From positions 49,554 to 85,479 of the forward strand of contig KQ964489.1 in assembly GCA_001566745.1 (NCBI GenBank): a DNA stretch of 35,926 nt, given 5' to 3'. Under the pieces are notes generated by a model. It was not told the DNA's origin and did no database searches. It was given only the letters and a program-made list of their open reading frames with translations. A program made the translations under genes and the position numbers. Below are positions 10,467 through 21,309 of the stretch, one piece after another. Every line of letters begins with the position of its first letter. The first letter of the stretch is position 1. The stretch comes from Conidiobolus coronatus NRRL 28638. Lineage: Eukaryota > Entomophthoromycota > Entomophthoromycetes > Entomophthorales > Conidiobolaceae.

Positions 10467-11952
10467 TTAATTTAATTCAAATAATCCAATGCCAAATTCT
10501 CTAGACTTATCCTTTGAAATACCAGTGCAAAGTATTGAGCTTAAACTACTATCAACAACTCTCATACAATTAAATTTAATAATAGGATCAACTTCAAAGT
10601 TATCAACCAAAGTTTCAAATACTTCGGTTTTTGGACTTGGTTTTTTAATAAATTTCCAAACCTTAACCTTTTTATCATTACCACTACTGATGATCATATT
10701 ACAGTCTTCTTTCTCTACAAGTTCTATGTTTGTAATTGTGTAATTATGAGCGTCAGGGATGTTGTAGCATGTCCACTCCGCTTTATGTGCTTTTGGAGGA
10801 ATGTGTTTGTAAAAGAGTTTAATAGCACCATCTCCTGAAGCACAGAATATCTGTTTTGTATCGGATGTCATTTGGATTGAATTTACAAATGGTGGATTTA
10901 TCATTTGGTTAGCTCCGTTGCCTTTACTGCCAAGTTCATAGTATTCAGCTAATAAATGTTAATTAGTTTTTAATAATTTGTGATTAGTATGATAATAACT
11001 TACCCATATTAAATGATTCAACAGGCTTTACTTTATTCAAATCCCAAATTCTTAAATAGTTATCATAGCCACCAGTAATAACTATTCAACAGTTTAATAT
11101 TACAACTTAAAGATAATTAGTAAGATTTACCTTGAGTAGATTTATCACCAATAAATTTAATATCCATAGCAATCTAAAATTAAAATTAACATGTTACTAT
11201 AATTAAAATTAGTAAAGTTTTTTACCATTTCGTGGGCTTGTTTAACTTTATCGGATTTTAATCCAGACTGACTACACTTGAAGGTTCTTAACTCTCCCTT
11301 ATCAGTCGCAATGGCTAGTGCAGAGTTACTAGTGTTCATAGTAATCTATATATTATGTATTAGTATTAATCTCTAAGTACTTGAATATTTTGCTAATTTA
11401 CACTATTAACTTCTTCTCCAACATCTAAGCTTTGTAAAGGTTCTGAATAAATCAAACCTGTGTTTCTTAAATCATAGGTGAATAGCTGTTATAATATATT
11501 AGTTTATATTGAAGCAACTTAATTATATATAGTAATTACTTCATTTCCACTTGATAAATAAATATGAGGGATTGAGCTTGATCCGTTGAATTGAACACTT
11601 GACACCTATAAATCAAGTTAATAAGTTATAATCGTGAAGATTATTTATATTACGCTATCCTTAAATCCAACAATTCCTTTAACGTTTTTTTGAGTTCTAA
11701 TATCGAATAATCTACTAGTTTTATCGCCTTAATAACAATAATAACTATATTAGCTAATTAACTATTTTTATACTTATGCTTAATTTACTTGATCCTGTTA
11801 ATAAATGATTAGGTCCTAAGAACGATAATTCTGGCGATAATTGAAAATCATCAATACTATCTTTGTGACCTGAAAACCAATATTTTGCCTTATTAAATAT
11901 TAATTAGTTATATAAGCATTATTAATAGTTATTTTTATACCTGTTTACTCAT
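10467..11952 (-). CDS. WD40-repeat protein resembling WDR53, 9 exons
   Basis: A 352-residue beta-propeller protein. Exons on the minus strand are 11952-11941 (12 nt: M-S-K-Q), 11888-11789, 11727-11654, 11605-11540, 11485-11402, 11345-11226, 11173-11131, 11081-11004 and 10948-10467. The introns are 48-61 bp, all GT-AG, and the joined length is an exact multiple of three. Repeat-like units include YWFSGHKDSIDDF...LLTGSSDKTSRLFDIR, LSSGNELFTYDLR, VITGGYDNYLRIWDL, FCASGDGAIKLFY and ISSGNDKKVKVWKF. The order of blocks resembles animal WDR53: a W-x-x-GH start, an E-E-V-N-S segment, a QMINPPFVNSI segment and a final GNDKKVKVW. WDR53 is thought to be a CUL4-DDB1 substrate receptor, but that role is unproven here. 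Annotation as a generic WD40 protein would also be fair. Confidence 0.8.
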
Positions 11953-12089
11953 TTTATTTAAACTATTTAATATATTGTATTTATCAAATATTATTCAATT
12001 TTCAATTATTAAATTAATTTATTTTAAAAAATTAAAGCTTAGATATACTTATAACCAAACCATACAAATTAAATTTATGGGATTTTTAA

Positions 12090-12422
12090 TTAATCTTCTC
12101 TTTCCTTTTTACCTTTAGTTTCTTCATACAATTCGTAAAGGGTATGTACTTGATCTTCGCTTAATTTTTTCAATTTTTCTTCACCTAATGATTGCCCCCA
12201 ATTACCGTCAGAATTGAGTAATTGCTGACGCTTTAACTCTATCAAATAGAAGTTCCATTGTTTATTAAAGCCCCCCAAGTATGGGTCGCCCTTCTTTAAG
12301 TCCTTGTGACGTTTGAATTCTTCTAAGACGTACTTGTCACCTAAGAATCGTAGGTCTTGGGGTAATGTGCGGTGAATTCTAAAAATTGAACGTAATAGAG
12401 AAGCGCCTTGAAGTGGAGACAT
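12090..12422 (-). CDS. SDHAF3: Succinate dehydrogenase assembly factor 3 (ACN9/Sdh7-like)
   Basis: A single-exon 110-residue LYR-superfamily protein of the mitochondrial matrix. It protects and helps mature the iron-sulfur subunit of complex II. Family features are LLRSIFRIHRTLPQDLRFLGDKYVLEEFKRH near the N-terminus, the segment FNKQWNFYLIELKRQQ, and a charged C-terminal helix SEDQVHTLYELYEETKGK. The LYR tripeptide itself reads LLR here. The length suits the family. The nearest neighbours are the WD40 gene on the same strand and a tRNA upstream. Confidence 0.92.
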   Translation of the reverse strand: MSPLQGASLLRSIFRIHRTLPQDLRFLGDKYVLEEFKRHKDLKKGDPYLGGFNKQWNFYLIELKRQQLLNSDGNWGQSLGEEKLKKLSEDQVHTLYELYEETKGKKERED

Positions 12423-12537
12423 TTTATTTTAAAGTTTAATTGTAAATGGTAGACAGTTAAAATTTAATTTAAGTGATGAGAGCATTAGAAATATATTATG
12501 GGAGTTTGAGTTAAGCTAATTGCCAAAAATATGAATA

Positions 12538-12610
12538 TGCTCCCTGTCGGGTTCGAACCGACGACCTCGAGATTATGAGACTCACGCGCTGCCAACTGCG
12601 CCAAAGAAGC
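12538..12610 (-). tRNA. Elongator tRNA-Met (CAT)
   Basis: On the minus strand, GCTTCTT pairs with AGGGAGC (with G-T pairs) and the discriminator is A. The anticodon loop CTCATAA gives CAT. The T loop TTCGAAC is of the normal type, unlike the initiator at 7677. The D arm contains GCGCAGTTGGCAGCGC. There is no intron. Confidence 0.95.
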
Positions 12611-13206
12611 TTACTTTCAGTGTTATTGGTTTAATCAAATCTGTCAATATAAATATAGTTTTTAAGTATACTACATCTTAATATCTTGAGTTATTATTAT
12701 ATCACTTTCATTATTCTAATTAATTTCTTTTAATCTTATACCTTGTTATATTAGAATCTAAGACACATATTCATATTATATTTGCTTTTTTAACATCACC
12801 TCAATTTATATTATCTTTTTTACAAATGTACAATATTATATTTAAGTATTTTAAATTATCAATAATTATTTAATATAATAAACTCTTTCTAAATCAAGTA
12901 ATATTATATGAAAAACCTAAACATGAGTACAAACTTGAACAATGAAGCTAATAACTATATACATTCACCACAAATATCCACATCACTTAAATAAAATAAT
13001 TTGAGTTTATATGCTCTTATTTAATACTATTAATATTATAAAAATATTATTATAGAATATTAATATAGCCAATTAATTATTGACAATAAATTGATTTTCT
13101 AATACCCATAATATGATTATTTGCAGTCTCCTAAATATATAAATGATATCATCAAATTAAAATTAAATCCAAATTATTTGCATAAACTTTTATCAATATA
13201 TAGAAT
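12611..13206. other. Intergenic between tRNA-Met and PGAP1
   Basis: An AT-rich stretch with no gene visible. It should contain the promoter of the PGAP1 gene, but I see no distinctive site. Confidence 0.5.
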
Positions 13207-15752
13207 ATGAATTTAAGTAAAGTTTATTATATAATATTTTCAATAGTTAGTATAGGTTTAATAGTATTTTCAAATATTTACCAGAAAAATAACTATGAAA
13301 TTTCTAAATGTAGAATGACATATATGTACCCTAGCTTCTATCCAATTGATGTACCTTCAGTTCCGAAGGTGCTCCAACGTTATAAACTGTATTTATATAG
13401 GGATGGAAGATTTGATAGTGAAGAAAAACTGAATGGAACCCCTTTATTATTTATTCCAGGAAATAGAGGTAGTTATGGTCAAGCAAGGTCTTTGGGAGGT
13501 GTGCTGCAAGAAATAGCATTTGAACGAGGCCAAACAGAGAAAAGGTATGACATATTTTCTGCTGATTTAAATGAAGAGTTTACTGCATTTAGCACCCAGT
13601 CATTAGAGGATCAGGCTAAATTTATTAACCACTGTATTCAGACTATTTTGGATTTATACCGTTCTACACAACTAAACCCCAAGCCAGAATCAGTTGTTAT
13701 AGTAGCGCACAGTATGGGAGGTGTGGTAATTAAAAGATCTGCTATGCTGCCAAATTATTTACCAGGGTCTGTTAATACAATTATAACGCTTGCTACTCCC
13801 CATGAAATTTCTAGAGTTCCTTTTGATTCAAGCATGATTCGATTGTACCAAGAAGTAAATTCGTTTTGGAAATATAGCAGATACACATCCATATCTCCTA
13901 TAACTGATACTATTTTAATCAATATATCTGGCGGAGTGCAGGATTTGTTAATTTCAGATCGCTTTGCTCAAATGGAATCTGGTATCGAATGGAAAGGTAT
14001 GCATTTATTTAGCTCTCAAGTTCAAAACACTTGGACTAGTACAGATCACTTATGTATATTATGGTGTAACCAATTAGTAATTCAGCTGGCAAATGCCTTG
14101 ACTGATATTCACAGACCCCACTTCAGAGGACGTACTATACTAAATAGCTTTGATAGAATAAGAGCTATTAATTCAACTTTACTATATGAAAATGTTGCAG
14201 ATATAACACCTTCAAACTCATTCCATACTCCAATCTTAGACATGAACTTTTCATTCAAAAAACAGCAGATGCCAAAGGAACTAAGGTTAAAAGCTACTAA
14301 GCCAATTGCCTTAACTTCTAACCATAAGTTCAAAATATTTACATGCAAAGAAGCTCATGATTGTAATGTTTTACACACAAGTAAACTAATGGCTATTCCG
14401 GCTACAAATGATAAAGAATTCTATGGGGTTAGTAACTATTTTACTATGAATATTCCTAAACTTGAGAATGGTGAACAGGATTTAATACTCGTTTCTGACT
14501 CTCTGCCACAAGAAGATTCTTTTTTATATTCTAGAGAACTTCCTGAGAAGCTACCATCATTTGAATTCAGCTTATTGGATCTTATAATTGGTGCAAATCT
14601 CACTCTAGATGATAACTTTCACACTCAAACACTTATTAAGCTACCCTACTCTTCATTCTTTACTTATTCCATAAAATTCTCTCAACCAGATATCATTCTC
14701 CGTTTACATTCTAATCAAATACAAGAAACCAAGTTCATAGTTAGAGAGAGCCATGCTCTATTGAAACCCTTTATATCATATACTAAATCAATGAGAAGCT
14801 TATTCTTTGAAAATAGTATGATAATTGAAGCAGATTTCTGGAATACTAGTTATCAGACATCAGGTCGTTCCAGTATCAGTATTAAATTAAATTGGCTACA
14901 TACATTAGGAAGCTTGGGATCCATATATGAAATGGGAATAATGTATTTTCCTATTCTATTATTGACTCTAGTCCATTTAAGGCAAGTTCAAATTTTAAAC
15001 CGTATTAATATTTATTATGACCTGGAGCAAGTTTTAAAAAGAATACTAAAAAGATCTAGTATCCTTCACACAGCCATATTTTTCATATCTCTATCCCAAT
15101 TCTTTATTCCAGTCCAGATCTTTTTTATTCCAANNNNNNNNNNNNNNNNNNNNNNNNNNNNNNNNNNNNNNNNNNNNNNNNNNTCCAAGGCTTTGTTCAA
15201 GTGATTGAAGCTTTTAATTCAATCCAAGGCTTTTTTCGAATAACTGGAATTTTTACTCTCTCAGGTAAAATGTGGTATTCGCCATCTATACACCCTAATT
15301 ACTGGATGCCTTTTTACTGCCTTTACTCAATCCTTACTCCTCACCTATTATTCATAATTGGGATCGGATTAACTTGGATTTTATATTGGGTATCTACATT
15401 GGCTAAGTTTATTCTGAAATTAGTTTTATACCCCTTCCATCTACTTCTTAAATCAAAAATTATCCAAATAGTTAATTCTGTTCTAATCATAGTTCTGCTG
15501 ATAGCTGGCTTTTCGCCACAGCTTCTCACATTCATAATGTACTTACTTGCTTTTACCTCAACAATCTCAAATGAAAATCACTCTAAGCTTTTTGAACCTA
15601 TTCGAACAGTTATACTTTTTACAATTTTAGTTTTAACACCATCTGCAACTACTAATATTTGGAATTTGGTTAAAATGGGCGAAATATGGTCTGAATCAGG
15701 GTTTGATTCAATTACAAATACTTTATTTTTAGTTGCCTATAATACTTTTTAA
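13207..15752 (+). CDS. BST1: GPI inositol-deacylase PGAP1/Bst1, interrupted by an assembly gap
   Basis: Removes the acyl chain from GPI inositol in the ER, which is needed for GPI-protein export and quality control. An N-terminal membrane segment (about residues 7-24) is followed by CRMTYMYPSFYPI, LFIPGNRGSYGQARSLG, YDIFSADLNEEFTAF and the lipase nucleophile elbow VAHSMGGVV (Ser169; AHSMG where GHSMG is commoner). Then comes TDHLCILWC, a conserved block holding an Asp-His pair. After about residue 570 the protein is a series of membrane helices. A 50-N gap at 15134-15183 cuts this tail. The downstream frame (from 15186, QGFVQVIEAF...) differs from the upstream one, as expected if the gap length is nominal. 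The stop is at 15750-15752. No intron is seen. That both halves belong to one gene is inferred from strand and hydrophobic character. Confidence 0.88.
15134..15183. other. Assembly gap, 50 N
   Basis: Exactly fifty N lie inside the PGAP1 gene, so the length is probably a placeholder. The right edge begins with tccaaggctttgttc (15184-15198), and a near copy, tccaaggcttttttc, lies at 15223-15237. The lost sequence may be a local repeat. Confidence 0.95.
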
Positions 15753-16192
15753 TCATAGAGAATGCTTCGAACCAGTTATAAATATTCTTAGGTAATTTAC
15801 TTGAATATATATTATAAATTAACTAATATTTTTTATATATAGATACTATCTTAAAGATATGTATATAATTGATTCAATTATAGCTTTAAGTATACTATTC
15901 CTGTATCAACAGTTTTGGTATTTGCACTGCTTTACAGCATGTTTAGTATTAAATTATTTAATTAATACACAATAAAGATAATATATGAAATTTTCATAAG
16001 CATAATGTATTGCTGATAATATATATACTTGAAACTTTGAAAATTAATAAATAATAGTATATCATATACATAATTATATCAATTAAAAAAACAATACTTT
16101 TATAAATATATATTTAAATATAAGTTAATATGGCGAATATATATACCAGGGACTTATCTTTTAATATAAAAGTCCTTATATATCTACACAGT
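15753..16192. other. Intergenic between convergent PGAP1 and zinc-finger genes
   Basis: This is the shared 3' flank of two convergent genes. It is very AT-rich and I see no gene in it. Confidence 0.55.
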
Positions 16193-17635
16193 CTACTCTT
16201 CTTTTATCGTAAAATCTCCTTGATTATATTCTGTACCCCCTCCTGTATCGGTGTTAGAGTTTCGCGGTTTTGGATCGGGGAATGGGAAGTGCCCATGCTT
16301 AGCAATATGTCTTCGACTCTTTAAATGTCTCCCAAGATCGTGATTTCTATCAAAACCACGACCACAAAGGGGACAAACGAATTGCTTCACTCTGTTAGGG
16401 AAATGAGTTAGGAAATGAGTTCGTAGATTATAGGATTTGGCAAAAGCTCTGTTACACCCTTGGAACCTACAAGGGTATTTTTTGGGTTGACGCCTGCCAT
16501 CTTCAGTGAGACCATCTTCCCTTTCATCAGAGTCATCCTCGTTATCATTATATACACCTTGGTGTGTATTAGACATCAAGTTAAACGTGGCTTGGTTAGG
16601 GCTAGTATTGCTGTGATCAGAGTAATTGCCTCCAAAATGAGGGGGACTTGAAACATTAAGGGGACTGAGAGCTTCACCGCCGTAATGGCTACCATTACCA
16701 GGACTCGTTCCCAAAAAGTGAGAAGGAGGGTGACCTGGAGAAGTTCCGTGGTGTTCTATAGAGTTGAGATAGATGTTCATTGGATCCATCATACCGCCTA
16801 AAAGCTCTAAAGAAGATACACCAACATTATTTTGATGTAAGCCAAAGTCGAAAGTAGCTTGTTGTGGACTGTGTACAGAAGATCCTAAAGGAGAGTGTCC
16901 TGGAGAAACTTGATTTACATTAGGATTGAGGAATGGATTGTATCCAGGAGGTAAATCGTTAATGGATAAATTATTCATGGAATTAGACATGTGAGCAGCG
17001 TGGTCTGTGGGAAAGTGGTCAGAGTGATAGGAGCTTGGTCCAAGATTGAAGTTGGGATCCAAACCAGAGTCACTTAGAAGGTTATCTCCAGAGAAATTTG
17101 AATATTGAGGAGAGCCAACTGTTCCATTTAGCACAGGTGAAAGCATTCCTTGATTTATACCCATGTTTTGGTGGTGGTGGTTTCCTTGAGGAGAAGCTGA
17201 TAAATAGTTGAGCATATCATTTTCGTGGTGTTGTTGGACTAAACCAGGTAATAGAGCATCTGTTGGAGAAACACCAAGCTGAGGTGCAGTCATTAAGGGG
17301 CTATGAGGACTGTGAGGACTATGAGAGTTAATACTTATTTGAACTGGGGCAGTTCCAGTTATAGGAATCATATTTGAAGTCGTGAAGTCATTATGGAAGC
17401 TGTGGTGAGAAATATCTGAATGGTAAGAGCCAACATTACTGTGGAAGGAGGAAGCGAAAGCCCCTTGAAGATTTTGATCGTCGTGATGAGAGTCGAAATG
17501 AATAGTAGGGATATTCGGGTTGCTGTTGGGAATAGCTATAGGATTAGAGTGATTCTGATTAGAGACAGTTTGAAGCCACTGGGACATTTCATAATCGGAA
17601 TTTGGGTCATTTTTGTTGACTAAAGGCTGCTGCAT
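16193..17635 (-). CDS. C2H2 zinc-finger transcription factor, two fingers
   Basis: A single-exon, 480-residue nuclear DNA-binding protein. Residues 1-380 are low complexity, rich in Ser, His, Asn, Pro and Gln, with repeated S-P-H/S-P-G steps that look like an activation region and proline-directed kinase sites. Two fingers lie near the C-terminus. The first has Cys389-x4-Cys, then His407 and His411. The second has Cys421-x2-Cys424, then His437 and His443 with five residues between the histidines (HLKSRRH). The finger linker (FPNRVKQ) is longer than the TGEKP type. I do not recognise an orthologue. PTIHFD near the N-terminus loosely fits the calcineurin-docking PxIxIT pattern, but the fingers do not look like Crz1. 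The start is the first ATG after an in-frame stop. Confidence 0.85.
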   Translation of the reverse strand: MQQPLVNKNDPNSDYEMSQWLQTVSNQNHSNPIAIPNSNPNIPTIHFDSHHDDQNLQGAFASSFHSNVGSYHSDISHHSFHNDFTTSNMIPITGTAPVQISINSHSPHSPHSPLMTAPQLGVSPTDALLPGLVQQHHENDMLNYLSASPQGNHHHQNMGINQGMLSPVLNGTVGSPQYSNFSGDNLLSDSGLDPNFNLGPSSYHSDHFPTDHAAHMSNSMNNLSINDLPPGYNPFLNPNVNQVSPGHSPLGSSVHSPQQATFDFGLHQNNVGVSSLELLGGMMDPMNIYLNSIEHHGTSPGHPPSHFLGTSPGNGSHYGGEALSPLNVSSPPHFGGNYSDHSNTSPNQATFNLMSNTHQGVYNDNEDDSDEREDGLTEDGRRQPKKYPCRFQGCNRAFAKSYNLRTHFLTHFPNRVKQFVCPLCGRGFDRNHDLGRHLKSRRHIAKHGHFPFPDPKPRNSNTDTGGGTEYNQGDFTIKEE

Positions 17636-19288
17636 TTGATTTATATGTGTAAAGCCAATAAAAAGTACTTACAAACTTAATAAGGTAATATAGGATAGTA
17701 TAGAAAGCGAGCTAGTAAGTAACCGAGTAAATATTTGCTAGTATAATATTTAGAGTGTGCTTATTTACAATTCAATATATGTGTTTAATATATTAGTTAA
17801 TAACTTTTTTGATTAATAATTAACTCGGGTTTGGTTTGGTTAATAAAAAAAGAATTTAAGTTTTTTTACATTTTGGACTATTCCCCCTTTTAAAACTCAA
17901 TTAGGATTTGTTAATTATGGTATTTTTGCTGAACTATTAGTGGGTATGACTAGATTGTATCTTGAAATGATATCATTACAAGCTTAAATAAAAGTTTACC
18001 CATTGCCACGCTCAATTGGCTATTTTCTTGAAATAGGCAAATTATTTTTTATTCATTACACGTGATTCCATAGGGTGAATAGTCTATTATAAACGGGATT
18101 TGATTGAAGCTAGTAATTTTAATTGATATTTCCTTGAGCATGCTTAATGACAAAGATATCCAAACAAAAAATCTATCCGATCAAATTTTTCTACCTGCTA
18201 TATATTAACAACCAAGTTTTCATAAGATCAAGATGAATCTTATTTAACTGCGCTAATTAAGATTAATTATCAAGTTACTGGTCTTCTGTGACTAATTAAA
18301 ATTGAATTGGGGAGTCTGGTAAAAATGAAGATTTAGTTTTTTACAACTTGATTTTAGCGAATTGAAACTTATCTCCTAATTAGTTAATGGTTCACAATCA
18401 AACAGACTGCGGAAGTAACCATGAGAATTAATTTTCATTTCCCGAAGATACAGATAATGATAGTGTACTATTCATCCGAGTACGAGCTTAAATAGCTCTT
18501 TAAGCTTTATTGGTTGTTTTTGAAACTTCATAATTCCAATGCTTAACTTTACTATATCTGTGATGGCAATGCTCACTCAATAATGCTTTTTGAATGCCCT
18601 CCTTATCAAAGTTTTGCAAAGATGCTAAATTACAGACATTGGTTTCTAGAAAAAAGGGCTACGCAAATTGCAAAGTGCCAAGCACAAATTACGTGCAATT
18701 ATGATTGAAATGAGGAAATTCACTCCTAAAATTCCCTCTTAAGGGAACAATTGAATGCATACTGATTAGGGCTAGGTTAATCAAACAACTGATTCCAGTG
18801 AATAAATGCTTTCCGCATAATATCTCCCCCTTTGCAATTAATGATTGGCTCAAATAAATTGAATTTTAACCTTTTTGCATGATGTAATTTAAGGATGAAA
18901 TGTTTTAGTACCTAATTAATCCCTCTATTATTATGTTTATAAGCCCCTCATTTAACTAAGCATATTACTATTTAGGCGAGGGTTAATTATTTGCCCGAAT
19001 ATATATTATTACTATTTTTGATTTAAATATATTGGATTATATTATGTGATAAGCATGCTTTTGTTTAAAGCACAGCCTCTATCTAGTCTCAGCATTTTTC
19101 CATTAGCGGAAAGTTACTGGAATCAGTTTTCAAATTATCGCTATAATTCACGAATTTTAAATATTATAATCATTCACACTTTATAATGTACATATAGCGC
19201 TTAGTAAACTGTTCTTATGTTTAGTACTATTTTAGGCATATTTATCGAGTATTAAATAAAACAGTTATTTATTAATTAATCTCTCAAG
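17636..19288. other. 1.65-kb upstream region of the zinc-finger gene
   Basis: No protein gene or tRNA is visible, yet the sequence is noticeably less AT-monotonous than the other spacers, especially at about 18000-18900. A CACGTG E-box is at 18059-18064. The region could be a long regulatory or untranslated leader for the transcription factor, or a non-coding transcript. The base composition is what I see; the role is a guess. Confidence 0.4.
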
Positions 19289-20243
19289 TTATTGCTTTTG
19301 CTCTTGAATTGCTCTGTAAATAGGATGATTATCTCCTAAAGCATAGTGAAGTGTACACTTTTGATAGTAATTCTTATCAATATTGGCAATATTGTCGATT
19401 ACAGTGCTGAGTAAATGAGCTTGACCAACTGTCATGCCCTTTAAGCTATTGAATTGAATATGAGTGACATGAACGTGAAGTCTATAGTAGGTGGGTTGAT
19501 AATGGAAAAACATTCTAATTTGACTGGGGTCAACTCCATACTTTTCTAATACAACTTTGGGTACCCAGTGGCTGATATTATTTAGTAAAGGTAAGTGAGT
19601 GTCATTTAAATCTCTGATACTGTGGATAGTAGGTCGTACAAGAACTTGTAAATATAAAGTTGATAAATTAGACTGATCCCACTTCATATCAGGTAGTAAA
19701 ATGAACCCAGTTTCTGGATTTTGGTCATTGTAAATTACTTTATCAGCTTCGCTAACTCCTGCCAAGATATTATCTACCCAGGTAGTAGTCTCTTTAGGCG
19801 TACTTAGAATAACTGGCTTAACAACTTTTTCATACAAATTATAACTTTCCTCGATCATAAAAGTGTTCTGGGTGCTATACTTCAATACTAGCTATATTAA
19901 AATATTAGATAAATCGGCTGCGAGTAAAAGTATAATGATAACATACCTTTTCAGTAGCAGGAAATACTAAATTAACCTTAACATCCTTAAAGCTACTAGC
20001 ATTTGTGTTCCCTTTTAACCAGTAAAAAATATCATTATTATCTATTAAATCAATTTGAGAGATAAATTTTGTAAATAAGTCGCCAAATTGGTGACTTTCA
20101 AAAGCTAATTTTTCAACACTAACAATAGCTAACTCCTCTTTATTACTTGTTTCATCAAGAATTGTACCCAATAAATGGAGTGATTTACTAGTAGTATCTT
20201 CACTCAATAGTCTAGTAAACTTGAATCGATTTATTAAATCCAT
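19289..20243 (-). CDS. DCS1: Scavenger mRNA decapping enzyme DcpS, 2 exons
   Basis: Hydrolyses the m7GpppN cap left by 3'-5' mRNA decay. The protein has 299 residues. Exons are 20243-19947 and 19891-19289, with a 55-bp intron after PATEK. Family landmarks are RFKFTRLLSEDT, the PATEK hinge, WVDNILAG, the m7GMP-recognition stretch GFILLPDMKWDQ, SIRDLNDTHLPLL, the HIT segment HYQPTYYRLHVHVTHIQ and the C-terminal YYQKCTLHYALGDNHPI. The HIT triad is normally H-x-H-x-H (HLHVHF in human). Here it reads R236-L-H238-V-H240: the middle nucleophilic histidine is kept but the first position is Arg. All other landmarks are intact, so I expect a working enzyme, although activity is not shown by sequence alone. 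Confidence 0.95.
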
Positions 20244-21309
20244 TTCCTTTATATTATTATATTAATTTTGTATAATTTGATTAAAAAAGTATAGTCACAA
20301 GCAAATTATACCATTAATTAAATTTTTATAATTATGGGATGCTAAAAATTAAATTATAGTTTATTCTAACTATAAAAATTATGAGCATGCTACGACATTC
20401 TTGTAGAGAATAAGTGGATATTACTGTTGCTAAAATGCTACATTATTTAATAACAGTAGAATTACTTTTACTATAATTATAACTTCTCCACTACTTTTTA
20501 ATCATAAAAGAGAGAAAGTGGGTTAGTAAGTGGGAATTTTGCAAAATATTTGTCAAACTAACCACTATAGCTCCGATATAATAACACAGTAAATTGTCGC
20601 AAATATATTAATTGCTAATATATTAGATTTTAATGACCAATAATATTTCTTTAAGCTAATATAAATAAAAGCATAAAAAATTCACATTAATATTTAACAA
20701 TGTTTTGTGGTTTATGAGATAAATAGTATTTTAAGAGTTAGACAATTATCAAAAGTAAACTTAGAATTGATCACTCAATTTATATACGTGTGTGATAGCT
20801 TCTTTTTACTATATAAATCAACTGACGTCATATCATAACGACTTTATCAACTTTTTAAACTAGTTTTCATTAATTCAAAACTACTCTTACAGTACGATTC
20901 AAAATCAATAGTAAAAATCCTTTATATTTCTATTATTTAATATACACATAATAGTTAATTTAATCCTGGATTAATATATATTGTGAAATCTATACAATCA
21001 ATAAAAAGCACGGAATATACACTATCAAAGAAGAACATATTAGGCCATATATAAATGAAAGTATAATAAAATTTAAACCGAAATTAAGAGATGAGGTAAT
21101 AATTTATTGAAACTTAGTCCAAGGGGCTTAACAATTACCCATATAATTACTCGTTTAACTTTGATTAAAATTTATTATAAAAAGTATTCACCCATCTGAA
21201 TAGTTTTTCACTTTGTTAAATAAATTTGATAATTATAATATAATAACATATAAATATTAATATACATAAATATCAGTTTTAACAATTAAACTAACGTAAA
21301 TTTATTATA
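20244..21309. other. Divergent promoter region of DcpS and KDSR
   Basis: There is no gene in this 1.07-kb spacer between two divergently read genes. A perfect CRE palindrome lies at 20823-20830, roughly midway. The rest is AT-rich. Confidence 0.5.
20823..20830. promoter_or_regulatory. Perfect CRE palindrome TGACGTCA
   Basis: TGACGTCA is the full ATF/CREB-type bZIP site. It lies about 480 bp before the KDSR start and about 580 bp before the DcpS start. In other fungi Atf1/Sko1-type factors use it in stress responses. Function here is inferred from the motif alone. Confidence 0.4.

Noticed and set aside
10489-10743. 84-codon open frame on the plus strand
   Set aside because: Antisense shadow of the last exon of the WD40 gene; no independent features.
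13207-15752. The two parts of PGAP1 as separate genes
   Set aside because: The second part has no convincing start, is a membrane tail as expected, and the break coincides with a nominal 50-N gap.
17627-17672. A 43-bp intron (gtaagt to tgcag) at the 5' end of the zinc-finger gene that would remove its ATG
   Set aside because: No upstream in-frame ATG was found to replace the start, there is no clear branch motif, and the simple ATG at 17635 works.
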